A DNA stretch of 20,773 nt from Patescibacteria group bacterium (GCA_018825765.1 JAHKAQ010000044.1:1-20773), one strand, 5' to 3'; counted from the stretch's first letter, positions 12,782-20,641 are shown. Notes: a model not told the origin generated them from the sequence alone. Translations and numbers: made by a program.

Positions 12782-13357
12782 ATGATCAAAGAACATACGC
12801 CCAGGATAAATCAAACCGAATATGAGCTAATCTACATTGTTCCGCTTGAAAAATTCGAAAGCATTGATTCTATAAAGGAAACCATCCAAAAAATAATAAA
12901 ACATTGCAACGGCCAAATTAAAAAACAAAGCCAGCCGCAAAAACGAAAACTGGCTTTCCCTATAAAAAGAGTGAAAAACGGAATCTATATTGTAAGCCGC
13001 GTGCTTATTGAGAAAAAATTCACAACCATGCTCAAAGAAAAGTTAAAACCAGTGCCAGAAATTATCCGCTATTCCCTCATCAGGGCGGGACAAATACCCG
13101 AGCCCAAAAAGCAGGAACAGCCTGCGTCCACTAAAAAACCAAAACCTGTAACCGAAAAACCAGAAACCACCAGAAACAAAACCCGGGAAACCCGGGAACA
13201 ACCTGAAAAAAAATCAAAAAAAACACCAAAGCAGACTGTCAGAACCAAAAAGGAGCAAAAAGAAAATCAGGAATTAAAAAAATCCAGAAAAGAAAAATTA
13301 AAAATCGAAGAACTGGATAAAAAAATAGACGATATCCTAAAAGATGATTTAATTTAA
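12782..13357 (+). CDS. rpsF: Small ribosomal subunit protein bS6 with long charged C-terminal tail
   Basis: bS6 binds the 30S platform together with bS18. The core (about 12-107) has YELIYIV, the loop KKQSQPQKRKLAFPIKRVKNGIYIVSRV and a final strand EIIRYSLIRA, all typical. Residues about 108-191 are a Lys/Glu/Pro-rich extension ending in a short predicted helix (IEELDKKIDDILKDDLI), making the protein 191 residues instead of the usual 95-135. Similar acidic-basic tails occur on CPR bS6 proteins. It is first in the rpsF-ssb-rpsR-efp operon, behind its own promoter. No Shine-Dalgarno sequence precedes the ATG. Confidence 0.93.
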   Translation: MIKEHTPRINQTEYELIYIVPLEKFESIDSIKETIQKIIKHCNGQIKKQSQPQKRKLAFPIKRVKNGIYIVSRVLIEKKFTTMLKEKLKPVPEIIRYSLIRAGQIPEPKKQEQPASTKKPKPVTEKPETTRNKTRETREQPEKKSKKTPKQTVRTKKEQKENQELKKSRKEKLKIEELDKKIDDILKDDLI

Positions 13358-13381
13358 ATAAACAAGCCGTTAAAATTAAAA

Positions 13382-13852
13382 ATGAACGTAAACAAAGCAA
13401 TAATTGTCGGAAGGCTTACCAAGGATCCAGAGGCCCGCACCACCACTTCCGGAAAATCCGTTACCTCTATGACAGTGGCTACCAGCAGCACCTGGAATGA
13501 TCAGTCGGGCCAGAAACAGGAAAAGACAGAATTCCACAATGTAGTCTTGTGGGGTAAAATCGCCGAAATTGCCGCTCAATATTTAATCAAAGGACAGGAG
13601 GTATATATTGAGGGTCGAATTGAAACCAGAAACTGGGAAGGAAAAGATGGTGTGAAAAGATATCAGACAGAGATAATAATCGGAGGTCTTGATGGTCGTA
13701 TGCAGATGGGATCCAAACCCCAGGGAGCGAATTACCAGAAAAATAACAACCCGCCAGCAAAAAAAGAAGCTAAATCCGATTCTCAAGAAAAAAAGAATGA
13801 TAAATCCGACAGCCAGGATGAGGAAATAAGAATTGAAGACATTCCCTTTTAA
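13382..13852 (+). CDS. ssb: Single-stranded DNA-binding protein
   Basis: Binds and protects single-stranded DNA in replication and repair. The OB-fold covers about residues 1-108: VNKAIIVGRLTKDPEARTT at the start, EFHNVVLWGKIAEIAAQYLIKGQEVYIEGR in the middle and GVKRYQTEIIIGG near the end. A disordered Gln/Asn/Lys/Asp linker follows, and the protein ends in an acidic tip with IEDIPF, the partner-binding motif of bacterial SSB. The position between rpsF and rpsR is the classical bacterial order. It starts 24 bp after the rpsF stop. Confidence 0.96.
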   Translation: MNVNKAIIVGRLTKDPEARTTTSGKSVTSMTVATSSTWNDQSGQKQEKTEFHNVVLWGKIAEIAAQYLIKGQEVYIEGRIETRNWEGKDGVKRYQTEIIIGGLDGRMQMGSKPQGANYQKNNNPPAKKEAKSDSQEKKNDKSDSQDEEIRIEDIPF

Positions 13853-13869
13853 AAAACTTAAATTTATTT

Positions 13870-14085
13870 ATGGACAATAAGACAGAAAAGAGTTGCTACC
13901 TTTGCGCCAACAATATTGATAAAATTGATTACAAAGATACTAATTTACTGCAAAAATTTATTACGCCGCAGGGAAAAATAAGGCCGCCCAGAAAAACTTT
14001 TCTTTGCGCCAAACATCAAAGAGTTGTCGCCAAAACAGTTAAAAGGGCTCGTTCCATCGCCCTTCTCCCATTTGTCAGAACCTAA
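13870..14085 (+). CDS. rpsR: Small ribosomal subunit protein bS18, zinc-motif form
   Basis: A 30S platform protein that pairs with bS6. At 71 residues it has the usual length, with the conserved DTNLLQKFITPQGKI core and the C-terminal KRARSIALLPF segment. Cys9 and Cys12 (CYLC) with Cys46 and His49 (CAKH) make a complete C-x2-C...C-x2-H set, so this is the zinc-binding (C+) form. It starts 17 bp after ssb and ends 3 bp before efp. Confidence 0.96.
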   Translation: MDNKTEKSCYLCANNIDKIDYKDTNLLQKFITPQGKIRPPRKTFLCAKHQRVVAKTVKRARSIALLPFVRT

Positions 14086-14088
14086 AAA

Positions 14089-14646
14089 ATGCTGGATATC
14101 CACAAAATAAAAATTGGCTCAAATATAGAACTCAATAATCAGCCCTATCAAGTCCTAAGGGCTATTTTTTCAAAAATCGGCCGTCAGGGAGCAGTTCTAA
14201 GAACCAGATTAAAAAATCTAAAAACCGGCAACCTCAAAGAAGAAACATTTCGCGACTCTGATAAAATACTTGAGGCCGAGCTTGATAAAAAAAAGGCTCA
14301 ATATTTATATAATGAGAACGATCTTTTTTATTTCATGAATCAGGAGGATTTCGATCAATTCTCCCTGGATAAAAATGCCCTGGGGCATCTTCATAATTTC
14401 CTGAAACCAAATTGCCAGGTGGAAATTATTTATTTTAACCAGGAACCCATTAACATTGAACTGCCTATTAAACTTGAATTTGAAGTCACCGAAGCCCCGC
14501 CCAGTATAAAAGGAAACACCGCCGACGGCGGCACTAAAAAAGTAAAAATCCAAACCGGCTGGGAATTAAACGCTCCCCTGTTCATCAACAAAGGAGATAT
14601 TATAAAAATAAACACCCAGGACGGAAGCTACGTGGAAAGAGTTTAA
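14089..14646 (+). CDS. efp: Translation elongation factor P, Arg-tip variant
   Basis: EF-P enters the ribosome E site and relieves stalling at polyproline stretches. The 185-residue protein has the three beta-barrel domains: KOW-like domain I (1-62), the middle domain (65-125) and the C-terminal domain with GNTADGGTKKVKIQTGWELNAPLFINKGDIIKINTQDGSYVERV features. The domain I loop reads SKIGRQGAVLRT (28-39), placing Arg32 where E. coli has Lys34 and replacing the preceding proline by Ile. Arginine at this position is rhamnosylated by EarP in Pseudomonas-type bacteria; no EarP gene is in the window. It is the last gene of the operon, 3 bp after rpsR, and converges on the next gene with a 22-bp gap and no visible terminator. 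Confidence 0.95.
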   Translation: MLDIHKIKIGSNIELNNQPYQVLRAIFSKIGRQGAVLRTRLKNLKTGNLKEETFRDSDKILEAELDKKKAQYLYNENDLFYFMNQEDFDQFSLDKNALGHLHNFLKPNCQVEIIYFNQEPINIELPIKLEFEVTEAPPSIKGNTADGGTKKVKIQTGWELNAPLFINKGDIIKINTQDGSYVERV

Positions 14647-14668
14647 TTCGATCTGTCTTTCAATCCGC

Positions 14669-15745
14669 TTATTTCAAAAAATATAAATCCTGATCTTTTT
14701 TCAAAAACAACTGAGAATTTTGAAGATTTAAAATAACCGTGCCTGGTTTAACTTTTCTCTGCTTCAACACTTCTTTAACCAGTTCATTTTTTAACATTGG
14801 CTTCCCTTGCTTTTCTAAAATAGATTTTAACACTTGCGCTACTGTTCCTGGGTTGTAATTCCATTCAGAAAGCGCGTAAATTCCGCGGCCAATAAGCACG
14901 AATCTTTTATCTTTGATTAATTCATTGTGCACCGTGGGCGTGCAAACCTGTTTTCTATCAATACCCAAATCATTCACTTCCTTTGAAACCTCATTAAAAT
15001 GCATCGGTTCGCCTCGCTTTTTAAAAGCCAGATAAATCTTATCCCTTACTCCCCTTGGATGAATGAGCGGCCAATTAGCCAGCCCCCATCTATTAAAAAT
15101 ATCTTTCTGGATTATTTTTGGTATATCTAAATAAGTGTAAAGAATTTCATCGTCAATTGGAATAAATTTTTCATTTTTATTCAATATCGTCAAAACCGTC
15201 TTTTTTGAAGCCACTTTTTTTCGCTGTTCCAGGGATCTTTGCAGCCATTCTGTTAATTCATAGATCAAACCAATATCCGCCCCCTTTAAATACCAGGTTT
15301 TTTCATAATCCTGCGGCCTGTTTAAAAAATAAAACTCATCTCCCATTTTTAGCACCAAAAGAAGCGAACGAATATCTGTCTTATCCAGTCTTCTATTTAA
15401 ATATTCATTCTGAATTCTTTCTTCGCTCATAATCCCCTTTCTCTTTTCAATCAGCTCCTTTAGTTTTTGCCGAACCTCCGCGATTCTATTTTTCCTCTGT
15501 TCCCGCTTTATTCTAGCTAAGGCTTCACTTTCTATTTGACGCACTCTTTCTCTTGTGATGCTGAATTTTTTTCCAATACTCTCCAGGGTTTGAGGATTTT
15601 CATTTTCCAGGCCAAAACGCTTTATAATAACTTCCTGCATTCTCTCGTTAGGCAGGCTATATATAGCGTTAATAACAAAATCAAAAGGCTTTTTAAGCCC
15701 CTTCATGTTTATCTCTTTATTGAATTTTTTTCCATTCTTTTCCAT
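14669..15745 (-). CDS. Sigma-70 region 4 / HARE-HTH fusion protein, putative transcription regulator
   Basis: The 358-residue protein starts with a sigma-70 region 4 helix-turn-helix (about 28-82): LPNERMQEVIIKRFGL, then TLESIGKKFSITRERVRQIE, the -35-reading helix pair. Sigma regions 2 and 3 are absent, so it cannot melt promoters as a normal sigma factor. The middle (85-225) is helical and charged. Residues about 229-296 form a HARE-HTH winged helix (PRGVRDKIYLAFKKRGEPMH... and FVLIGRGIYALSEW), the domain also found in the RNA polymerase delta subunit. A second similar winged helix fills 297-358. An RNA-polymerase-associated or promoter-binding regulator is the natural inference. It has its own candidate promoter and converges with efp. 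Confidence 0.82.
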   Translation of the reverse strand: MEKNGKKFNKEINMKGLKKPFDFVINAIYSLPNERMQEVIIKRFGLENENPQTLESIGKKFSITRERVRQIESEALARIKREQRKNRIAEVRQKLKELIEKRKGIMSEERIQNEYLNRRLDKTDIRSLLLVLKMGDEFYFLNRPQDYEKTWYLKGADIGLIYELTEWLQRSLEQRKKVASKKTVLTILNKNEKFIPIDDEILYTYLDIPKIIQKDIFNRWGLANWPLIHPRGVRDKIYLAFKKRGEPMHFNEVSKEVNDLGIDRKQVCTPTVHNELIKDKRFVLIGRGIYALSEWNYNPGTVAQVLKSILEKQGKPMLKNELVKEVLKQRKVKPGTVILNLQNSQLFLKKDQDLYFLK

Positions 15746-15793
15746 ATAAACAAACAGATCAATTCTTATAAATCCACCTTTAACTTATTTTTA

Positions 15794-15823
15794 AGAGTAA
15801 CACAAAATACCTATACTTGTCAA
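15794..15823 (-). promoter_or_regulatory. Candidate promoter of the sigma-4/HARE gene
   Basis: On the minus strand a perfect TTGACA (15823-15818) is followed after 18 bp by TACTCT (15799-15794), a weak -10. It sits directly after the stop of the transglutaminase-like gene and about 40 nt upstream of the ATG at 15745. Confidence 0.4.
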
Positions 15824-15826
15824 ATA

Positions 15827-17008
15827 CTAAAAACTCCGCACCAATAAATTATATTTATCAACAATTGAGTTGAAATTTTTCACCTCCTTATTGTATTTTA
15901 CCACGTAACCTCTTACCTCTTCGGCCTTATTATTATATCTGGGCACCAAATCATTATACTCATCATATTTTTCTTGCCTTTTTAACCTGCCCATTTCTCT
16001 CTCCAGCTCTCCCAATTCTTCTTTATAATTATCAAGCCGCTGCTTTTCTTTTTCCAATTCTTCTCTCTTATTAAAAATCTGTGTCTCGAGCCCTTCTATG
16101 TCCTTTATGGTTGTCATGGTTTTCCCAATCCCCTGATATACCTTTCCTTGAGTCTTCTGATAGATCCTTACCCGGCTTAAATTCCTCACCGCCCCCTCTG
16201 TCCCGCTGCTTTCATTGAAATAACCAAGTTCTCCCTTCGCCAGAGCCGCGTTGTTCAAAGAATCCAATTCCGGCACTATCCCAATTTTGTGTCCGGGATT
16301 TGTTGACTCAATGTAACAATAGCCGGAATTATCCACTGAATACTCTTTAGGACACAACACTCCAGCCGCCATATGCGTCTCGCTTTCATATTCTAGAATA
16401 GCCGCGCCATAGCCCAGCTCCCTTAAAACAGAAACCAAAAGAAAAGTTTTTCCCGAACAAACCCCTTTTTTCTCATATAAAACTTCATAAGCGAATCTTG
16501 GTTTTTCATCCTCGGCCCCGGCCAAAATCTTTTTTGCTTTCGCGCTGTCATAATCAATTGATTGCGTGAAACTAGCCGCGAGTTCCACGATTTCATCATC
16601 ACTTAAGCCGTTTTCCTGTCCCAAATTACCTATAATCCGCGCTAACTCTTCCATGGAATCATCGCCTTCCCGCTTTTTTAAAAACATCTCATAGTATTCA
16701 TTTTCCCAATTAAGGGGCAAACTGCCCATGTATGAAAAAACCTTGGGCCGGGACTGATAATATTTGAAAATAGAATCATATAAATCTTTGGAAAAAGAAA
16801 AATTCTTCCCTTTATAGGTCCAGCTGTAATTAACTTTTTTCAAACCCGTTGGCGCCGGAACTTTTTCCTCTTTGCCGCCGATCCCGACCTCAATCAACTG
16901 CCTGGCTTTATTTATATAATTTGATTTCGGCCAAAAGCCCTGAGCGACAATAAAAAAAGAAAAAACAAGCGCCAAAGAAAGAAAAAATTTAAAAAATTTT
17001 CTAATCAT
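15827..17008 (-). CDS. Exported transglutaminase-like protein with C-terminal coiled coil
   Basis: The 393 residues begin with a basic start and a hydrophobic segment (about 6-24), so it is exported or anchored. The central domain (about 85-290) carries a transglutaminase-like papain-fold triad: Cys184 (KKGVCSGKTFLLVSVLRELGY), His212 (ETHMAAGV) and Glu234 (CYIESTNPG) in the position normally held by Asp. The C-terminal third (about 300-393) is a coiled coil of Glu/Lys heptads. It may crosslink or cleave extracellular protein or peptidoglycan-linked peptide; the family is broad and the substrate cannot be read. It starts 12 bp after leuS and is probably cotranscribed with it. Confidence 0.78.
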   Translation of the reverse strand: MIRKFFKFFLSLALVFSFFIVAQGFWPKSNYINKARQLIEVGIGGKEEKVPAPTGLKKVNYSWTYKGKNFSFSKDLYDSIFKYYQSRPKVFSYMGSLPLNWENEYYEMFLKKREGDDSMEELARIIGNLGQENGLSDDEIVELAASFTQSIDYDSAKAKKILAGAEDEKPRFAYEVLYEKKGVCSGKTFLLVSVLRELGYGAAILEYESETHMAAGVLCPKEYSVDNSGYCYIESTNPGHKIGIVPELDSLNNAALAKGELGYFNESSGTEGAVRNLSRVRIYQKTQGKVYQGIGKTMTTIKDIEGLETQIFNKREELEKEKQRLDNYKEELGELEREMGRLKRQEKYDEYNDLVPRYNNKAEEVRGYVVKYNKEVKNFNSIVDKYNLLVRSF

Positions 17009-17020
17009 TTATTTGAAACC

Positions 17021-19525
17021 TTAAATTACAATATTTATCAGCCTCCCTTTTACAAAAATAACCTTTTTTATCTTTTTGTCAGCGATTAGTTCTTTTATTC
17101 TTTCCTGTTCCAGCGCCTTTTTTCTTGCCTCCTGCGCTGTAATATTCACTCCTGTTAAAATTTTCAAACGAAGTTTGCCGTTTACCTGAATTACCAGCTC
17201 TATCTCCTTTTTCCGCGCCAGTTCCTCTTTAAACTCCGGCCATTTCTCTTTAAAAACCGATTCCCGGCCGCCGGTTTTCTGCCAAAACTCCTCGCCTAAA
17301 TACGGCGCGAACGGACTTATAAGAACAGCCAGTATCTTTCGCGCCCGATTGTTGAAATCAGGACTCAAATTGCTCTTTTCACGGCCCAGCCAGTTAACCA
17401 GCTCCATGATTCTTGCGATAGCCGTGTTAAAACTCATCCTGTTAAGGTCTCTGGTTACCTTTTTTATTGTGCTGTGCAGCTTTCTTATTCCGGTTTTTTC
17501 CAAATCCCCTTTTTCAGCTCCTTTAATCTTTTTCCTGGTCAGACTAAGCGCGTTGACATCATTTTCATACAATCTCCATAGACGCTTCACGAAACGAAAC
17601 ATTCCAGCCATGCCCGCGTCTTTCCAGTCGCCTCCCTGCCTGGCGTCGCCTAAAAACATAAGATAAAGCCTCACGCTATCCGCGCCAAAACGCTCGATAT
17701 ATTCATCCGGATTCACGATGTTTCCCTTGGACTTACTCATTTTTGCTCCGTCTTTTACAATCAGCCCGTGGCCGAAAAATTTAGAAAAAGGCTCTTCAAA
17801 ATCAATATATCCTAAATCTTTCAAAACCATAGTCACGAAGCGCGCGTATAAAAGATGCAGCACCGCGTGCTCCTTGCCGCCAAAATACAAATCAACCGGC
17901 ATCCACTTCTTCATTCTCGACTTATTCAACGGCTGTTTATCATCGTTGGTATTAAGATAGCGAAAAAAATACCAGCTGGAATCAACGAACGGATCAGAAA
18001 CGTCGGTCTCGCGCCGCGCCGCGCCGCCGCATTTTGGACACTTTGTCTTTACAAAATCCGCCACCTTATTTAGCGGGCCCTTGCCTGAACCGTCCGGATG
18101 AAAACTGTCCATATCCGGCAATCTAACCGGTAAATCCTTTTCCTTGACCGGCACCCAGCCGCACTCTTCGCATTCAATCATGGGAATCGGCGGCCCCCAA
18201 TAACGCTGGCGCGAAACGCACCAGTCGCGAAGCTTGTAAGTCGTGGCCCGCCTGCCAAGCTTATTTTTTTCTAAATATTTTATAATTTTCCTTATAGCCT
18301 GTTTTGTTTCAAGCCCGTTTATCAAACCAGAGTTTATCGCTCTTCCCTTATATTCATAACACTTTTTCCCTTTCAATATTTCCTCTACAATTTCTTGGAA
18401 GTCCTCTGATGGAACTTTAGCAACCAGTCTATATTCGGAAGGATCTACAACGCACTTAATCTCCAATCCATACTTTTTCGCGAACTCAAAATCCCGTCCG
18501 TCATGCGCCGGCACCGCCATAATCGCGCCCGTGCCGTATTCCTTTAAAGCATAATCCGCGATCCAGACAGGAATCTTCTCGTTATTTAAGGGATTAACCG
18601 CTTGAAGTCCCCTAAGCTCCACGCCGGTCTTCTCCCGCTTCTCCTCCAACCTTTGCTGTTCGGTCTTTTTTTTGCTTCGGCTGATATATTTTTTTACTTG
18701 GGCCTGATTCGAAACCCGGCTCAAATCCAGCTCTTCGGCCATCTCCGGCGCCAACACCAAATAAGTGGCGCCAAAAACCGTGTCCGGCCGCGTGGTAAAT
18801 ACCCTGATCTTTTTTTTCGATTCCAAAACAGGAAAATCTATCAAAGCGCCCTGGCTTTGGCCGATCCAGTTTTTCTGGCCCAGCTTCACTTCCTCTGTCC
18901 AGTCAATCCAGTTAAGATTTTTCAAAAGCCTTTTGGCGTATTTAGTAATCCCAAAAAACCATTGAGCCATTTGCTTTTTTACCACCTGCGTGCCGCAACG
19001 TTCGCACTTACCGGAAATTACCTGCTCATCTGAAAGAACAGTCTTGCAAGACAGACACCAGTTTACCGGCGCCTTTTTCCTGTAAGCCAGGCCCTTTTTA
19101 TGCATCTTTAAAAACAGCCACTGCGTCCATTTATAATAATCTTCCTTGTAAGTCTCCACCGTGCGCGTCCAGTCGTATTGATTGCCAATCATGTGCAGCT
19201 GCTGATAAAAATGCTTTTCCGTGCGCCGGGAAACGTCCCGAATATGCTCGCCGATCTTTATGGCATAGTTCTCGCTGTGAATCCCAAAACCGTCCAGGCC
19301 AATCGGCTCAAAAACATCATATCCTTCCAAACGCTTAAAACGGCCCAGACAGTCGGAATGAACAAAGGCATACATATTGCCCACGTGCAAACCTTCGGCC
19401 GACGGATAAGGAAACATCATCAAATTATAAAAAGGTTTTTTCGCCTTATCCAGGTCCGGAGAATATATCTTTGAACCAGCCCATTTCTTCTGCCACTTTT
19501 CTTCAATTTTTTTGTGATCATACAT
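17021..19525 (-). CDS. leuS: Leucyl-tRNA synthetase
   Basis: A class I synthetase charging tRNA-Leu. At 834 residues it has normal bacterial length. The HIGH-type motif is HVGN (47-50) after PYPSAEGL, and the KMSKS motif is at 595-599 (AKMSKSKGNIVNPDEY). The CP1 editing domain includes TTRPDTVFGATYLVLAPE and the catalytic-pocket GTGAIMAVPAHDGRDFEFA. Two zinc-type Cys sets are seen: CLSC...CERC in the first third and CEEC...CPKC in the middle. The C-terminal anticodon-binding helices and small terminal domain (LVIQVNGKLRLKI) complete it. The predicted transcription start coincides with the ATG, so it may be translated from a leaderless mRNA. Confidence 0.97.
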   Translation of the reverse strand: MYDHKKIEEKWQKKWAGSKIYSPDLDKAKKPFYNLMMFPYPSAEGLHVGNMYAFVHSDCLGRFKRLEGYDVFEPIGLDGFGIHSENYAIKIGEHIRDVSRRTEKHFYQQLHMIGNQYDWTRTVETYKEDYYKWTQWLFLKMHKKGLAYRKKAPVNWCLSCKTVLSDEQVISGKCERCGTQVVKKQMAQWFFGITKYAKRLLKNLNWIDWTEEVKLGQKNWIGQSQGALIDFPVLESKKKIRVFTTRPDTVFGATYLVLAPEMAEELDLSRVSNQAQVKKYISRSKKKTEQQRLEEKREKTGVELRGLQAVNPLNNEKIPVWIADYALKEYGTGAIMAVPAHDGRDFEFAKKYGLEIKCVVDPSEYRLVAKVPSEDFQEIVEEILKGKKCYEYKGRAINSGLINGLETKQAIRKIIKYLEKNKLGRRATTYKLRDWCVSRQRYWGPPIPMIECEECGWVPVKEKDLPVRLPDMDSFHPDGSGKGPLNKVADFVKTKCPKCGGAARRETDVSDPFVDSSWYFFRYLNTNDDKQPLNKSRMKKWMPVDLYFGGKEHAVLHLLYARFVTMVLKDLGYIDFEEPFSKFFGHGLIVKDGAKMSKSKGNIVNPDEYIERFGADSVRLYLMFLGDARQGGDWKDAGMAGMFRFVKRLWRLYENDVNALSLTRKKIKGAEKGDLEKTGIRKLHSTIKKVTRDLNRMSFNTAIARIMELVNWLGREKSNLSPDFNNRARKILAVLISPFAPYLGEEFWQKTGGRESVFKEKWPEFKEELARKKEIELVIQVNGKLRLKILTGVNITAQEARKKALEQERIKELIADKKIKKVIFVKGRLINIVI

Positions 19526-19531
19526 GCTTTG

Positions 19532-19560
19532 AATTTAGCCCATTTTTTAAAAAATGTTAA
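19532..19560 (-). promoter_or_regulatory. Candidate leuS promoter giving a leaderless mRNA
   Basis: On the minus strand TTAACA (19560-19555), a 17-bp spacer and TAAATT (19537-19532) match five and four consensus bases. A start seven bases after the -10 would fall on the leuS ATG at 19525. The -35 follows directly after the upstream terminator. Confidence 0.4.
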
Positions 19561-19580
19561 GAAAACCCGTGGATCCGGGT
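19561..19580 (-). terminator. Probable terminator of the beta-helix gene
   Basis: On the minus strand ACCCG (19580-19576) pairs with CGGGT (19569-19565) around a 6-nt loop and runs into TTTTCTT. The stem is short, so it is a moderate-strength candidate. Confidence 0.5.
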
Positions 19581-19618
19581 CGATCTTTTCTATTTGTCGC
19601 TCCTCTTTAATCCGCTTT

Positions 19619-20545
19619 TTACTTCTTTAATTTTATATCTGACAATTCAATGTCTCTTTTAAAAGTATTATCGCTCCCCAAAGTCAATACCTTCCAAAGC
19701 GCCTCATAAACCCAGCCGTGCTGAACTCTTCGGACCGCGTATTTCTTGTTCTTTTTGAATTTACAATTAGTGACATCCACAGTCCCGTCCCCTTTTATAG
19801 CGTGGATTTCAACCCCGGATCCGTCATTATGCTTAAAATCATTGTCATCGATCACTATTTCCGAGCTGTCAATCATCACGTCCATACCGCTTTCATCGTT
19901 ATAATTTATATCATTATCCTTCACTTCGGCAAAAACTTCTCCTTCAAGATAGATCCCGTTTCGGTCATTGTAGCTTATTTCATTATCATAAATATCAATC
20001 ACGCGCTTCTGTCCGTAAATTCCATCCTTCTTATTATTAAAAATGGTGCAATAAGAAATTGTAACCTCATAATCCTCAACCAGCGTGCTTCGCTTAATCT
20101 TTACCCCGTAATTCTTATTATCCCTTATAATACACTTGGTAATAACAGCGCCGCTTTCTGACTTCACGTAAACCCCGTATTTTCCGTTCATGATTGTAGC
20201 TTGCTTAATTTCAGAGCCGTTCTTCATCTCCACTGTCGGCTCGCTTGAATCGTTGGCGTAAATAAATACCGTCTCCCTGTCGTCTCCTTCCACGGTCACA
20301 CCGGCCGGAATCTTTATGTTTTCAATATATGTCCCGTCTTCCACCGTTACCTTGTCGCCTTCTTCCGCCTCTTCCAATCCCTCGCTTATCGTCTTATACG
20401 GACTCAAAGCCGACCCGGTTCCAGACGTCGCCACGCTCGCGTCAACATAAATCGTATCGCTGTCCGCCTGGCAATAATTAAACGCTCCTAAAAAAAATAC
20501 ACCGACTAACACCAGAAGTCCTAAAATATATTCTCTTTTTTTCAT
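19619..20545 (-). CDS. Exported right-handed parallel beta-helix protein
   Basis: The 308-residue protein has a clear signal peptide (about 1-27, basic start then LLVLVGVFFLGAF, cleavage near CQA). Residues about 31-95 (IYVDASVATSGTGS, LSPYKTISEGLEEAEEGDKVTVEDGTYIENIKI) are the cap and first coils typical of DUF1565/NosD-type beta-helices. About 95-255 are repeated coils with an Asn-ladder pattern (CIIRDNKNYGVKI, CTIFNNKKDGIYG, NEISYNDRNGIYL, NDINYNDESGMDV, NDFKHNDGSGVEI). No pectate-lyase catalytic set is evident, so carbohydrate binding or surface structure is as likely as enzyme activity. It has its own promoter and a probable terminator, so it is a single-gene unit. Confidence 0.85.
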   Translation of the reverse strand: MKKREYILGLLVLVGVFFLGAFNYCQADSDTIYVDASVATSGTGSALSPYKTISEGLEEAEEGDKVTVEDGTYIENIKIPAGVTVEGDDRETVFIYANDSSEPTVEMKNGSEIKQATIMNGKYGVYVKSESGAVITKCIIRDNKNYGVKIKRSTLVEDYEVTISYCTIFNNKKDGIYGQKRVIDIYDNEISYNDRNGIYLEGEVFAEVKDNDINYNDESGMDVMIDSSEIVIDDNDFKHNDGSGVEIHAIKGDGTVDVTNCKFKKNKKYAVRRVQHGWVYEALWKVLTLGSDNTFKRDIELSDIKLKK

Positions 20546-20583
20546 TTTTATTTTACTTTTTTAAGCAATGCTTTTCTTCTGTT

Positions 20584-20612
20584 ATCATACAATATATTTT
20601 GTCTTTTTTCAA
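20584..20612 (-). promoter_or_regulatory. Promoter of the beta-helix gene
   Basis: On the minus strand TTGAAA (20612-20607), a 17-bp spacer and TATGAT (20589-20584) match four and five consensus bases. The start would be near 20577, about 32 nt before the ATG. It overlaps the divergent tRNA promoter. Confidence 0.55.
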
Positions 20613-20626
20613 AAAAACGCTATATT
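20599..20626 (+). promoter_or_regulatory. tRNA-Glu promoter
   Basis: TTGTCT (20599-20604), a 16-bp spacer and TATATT (20621-20626) match four and five consensus bases. The predicted start is near 20633, nine bases before the mature tRNA 5' end. Confidence 0.6.
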
Positions 20627-20641
20627 ATTAAGGTTATTTCC

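Noticed and set aside
18602..19033. 143-codon plus-strand open frame
   Set aside because: Lies wholly opposite leuS, whose motifs are intact; composition and lack of any motif mark it as a shadow frame.
19718..20161. 147-codon plus-strand open frame
   Set aside because: Antisense to the beta-helix repeats; the repeated Asn/Ile pattern in that strand is the mirror of the real protein.
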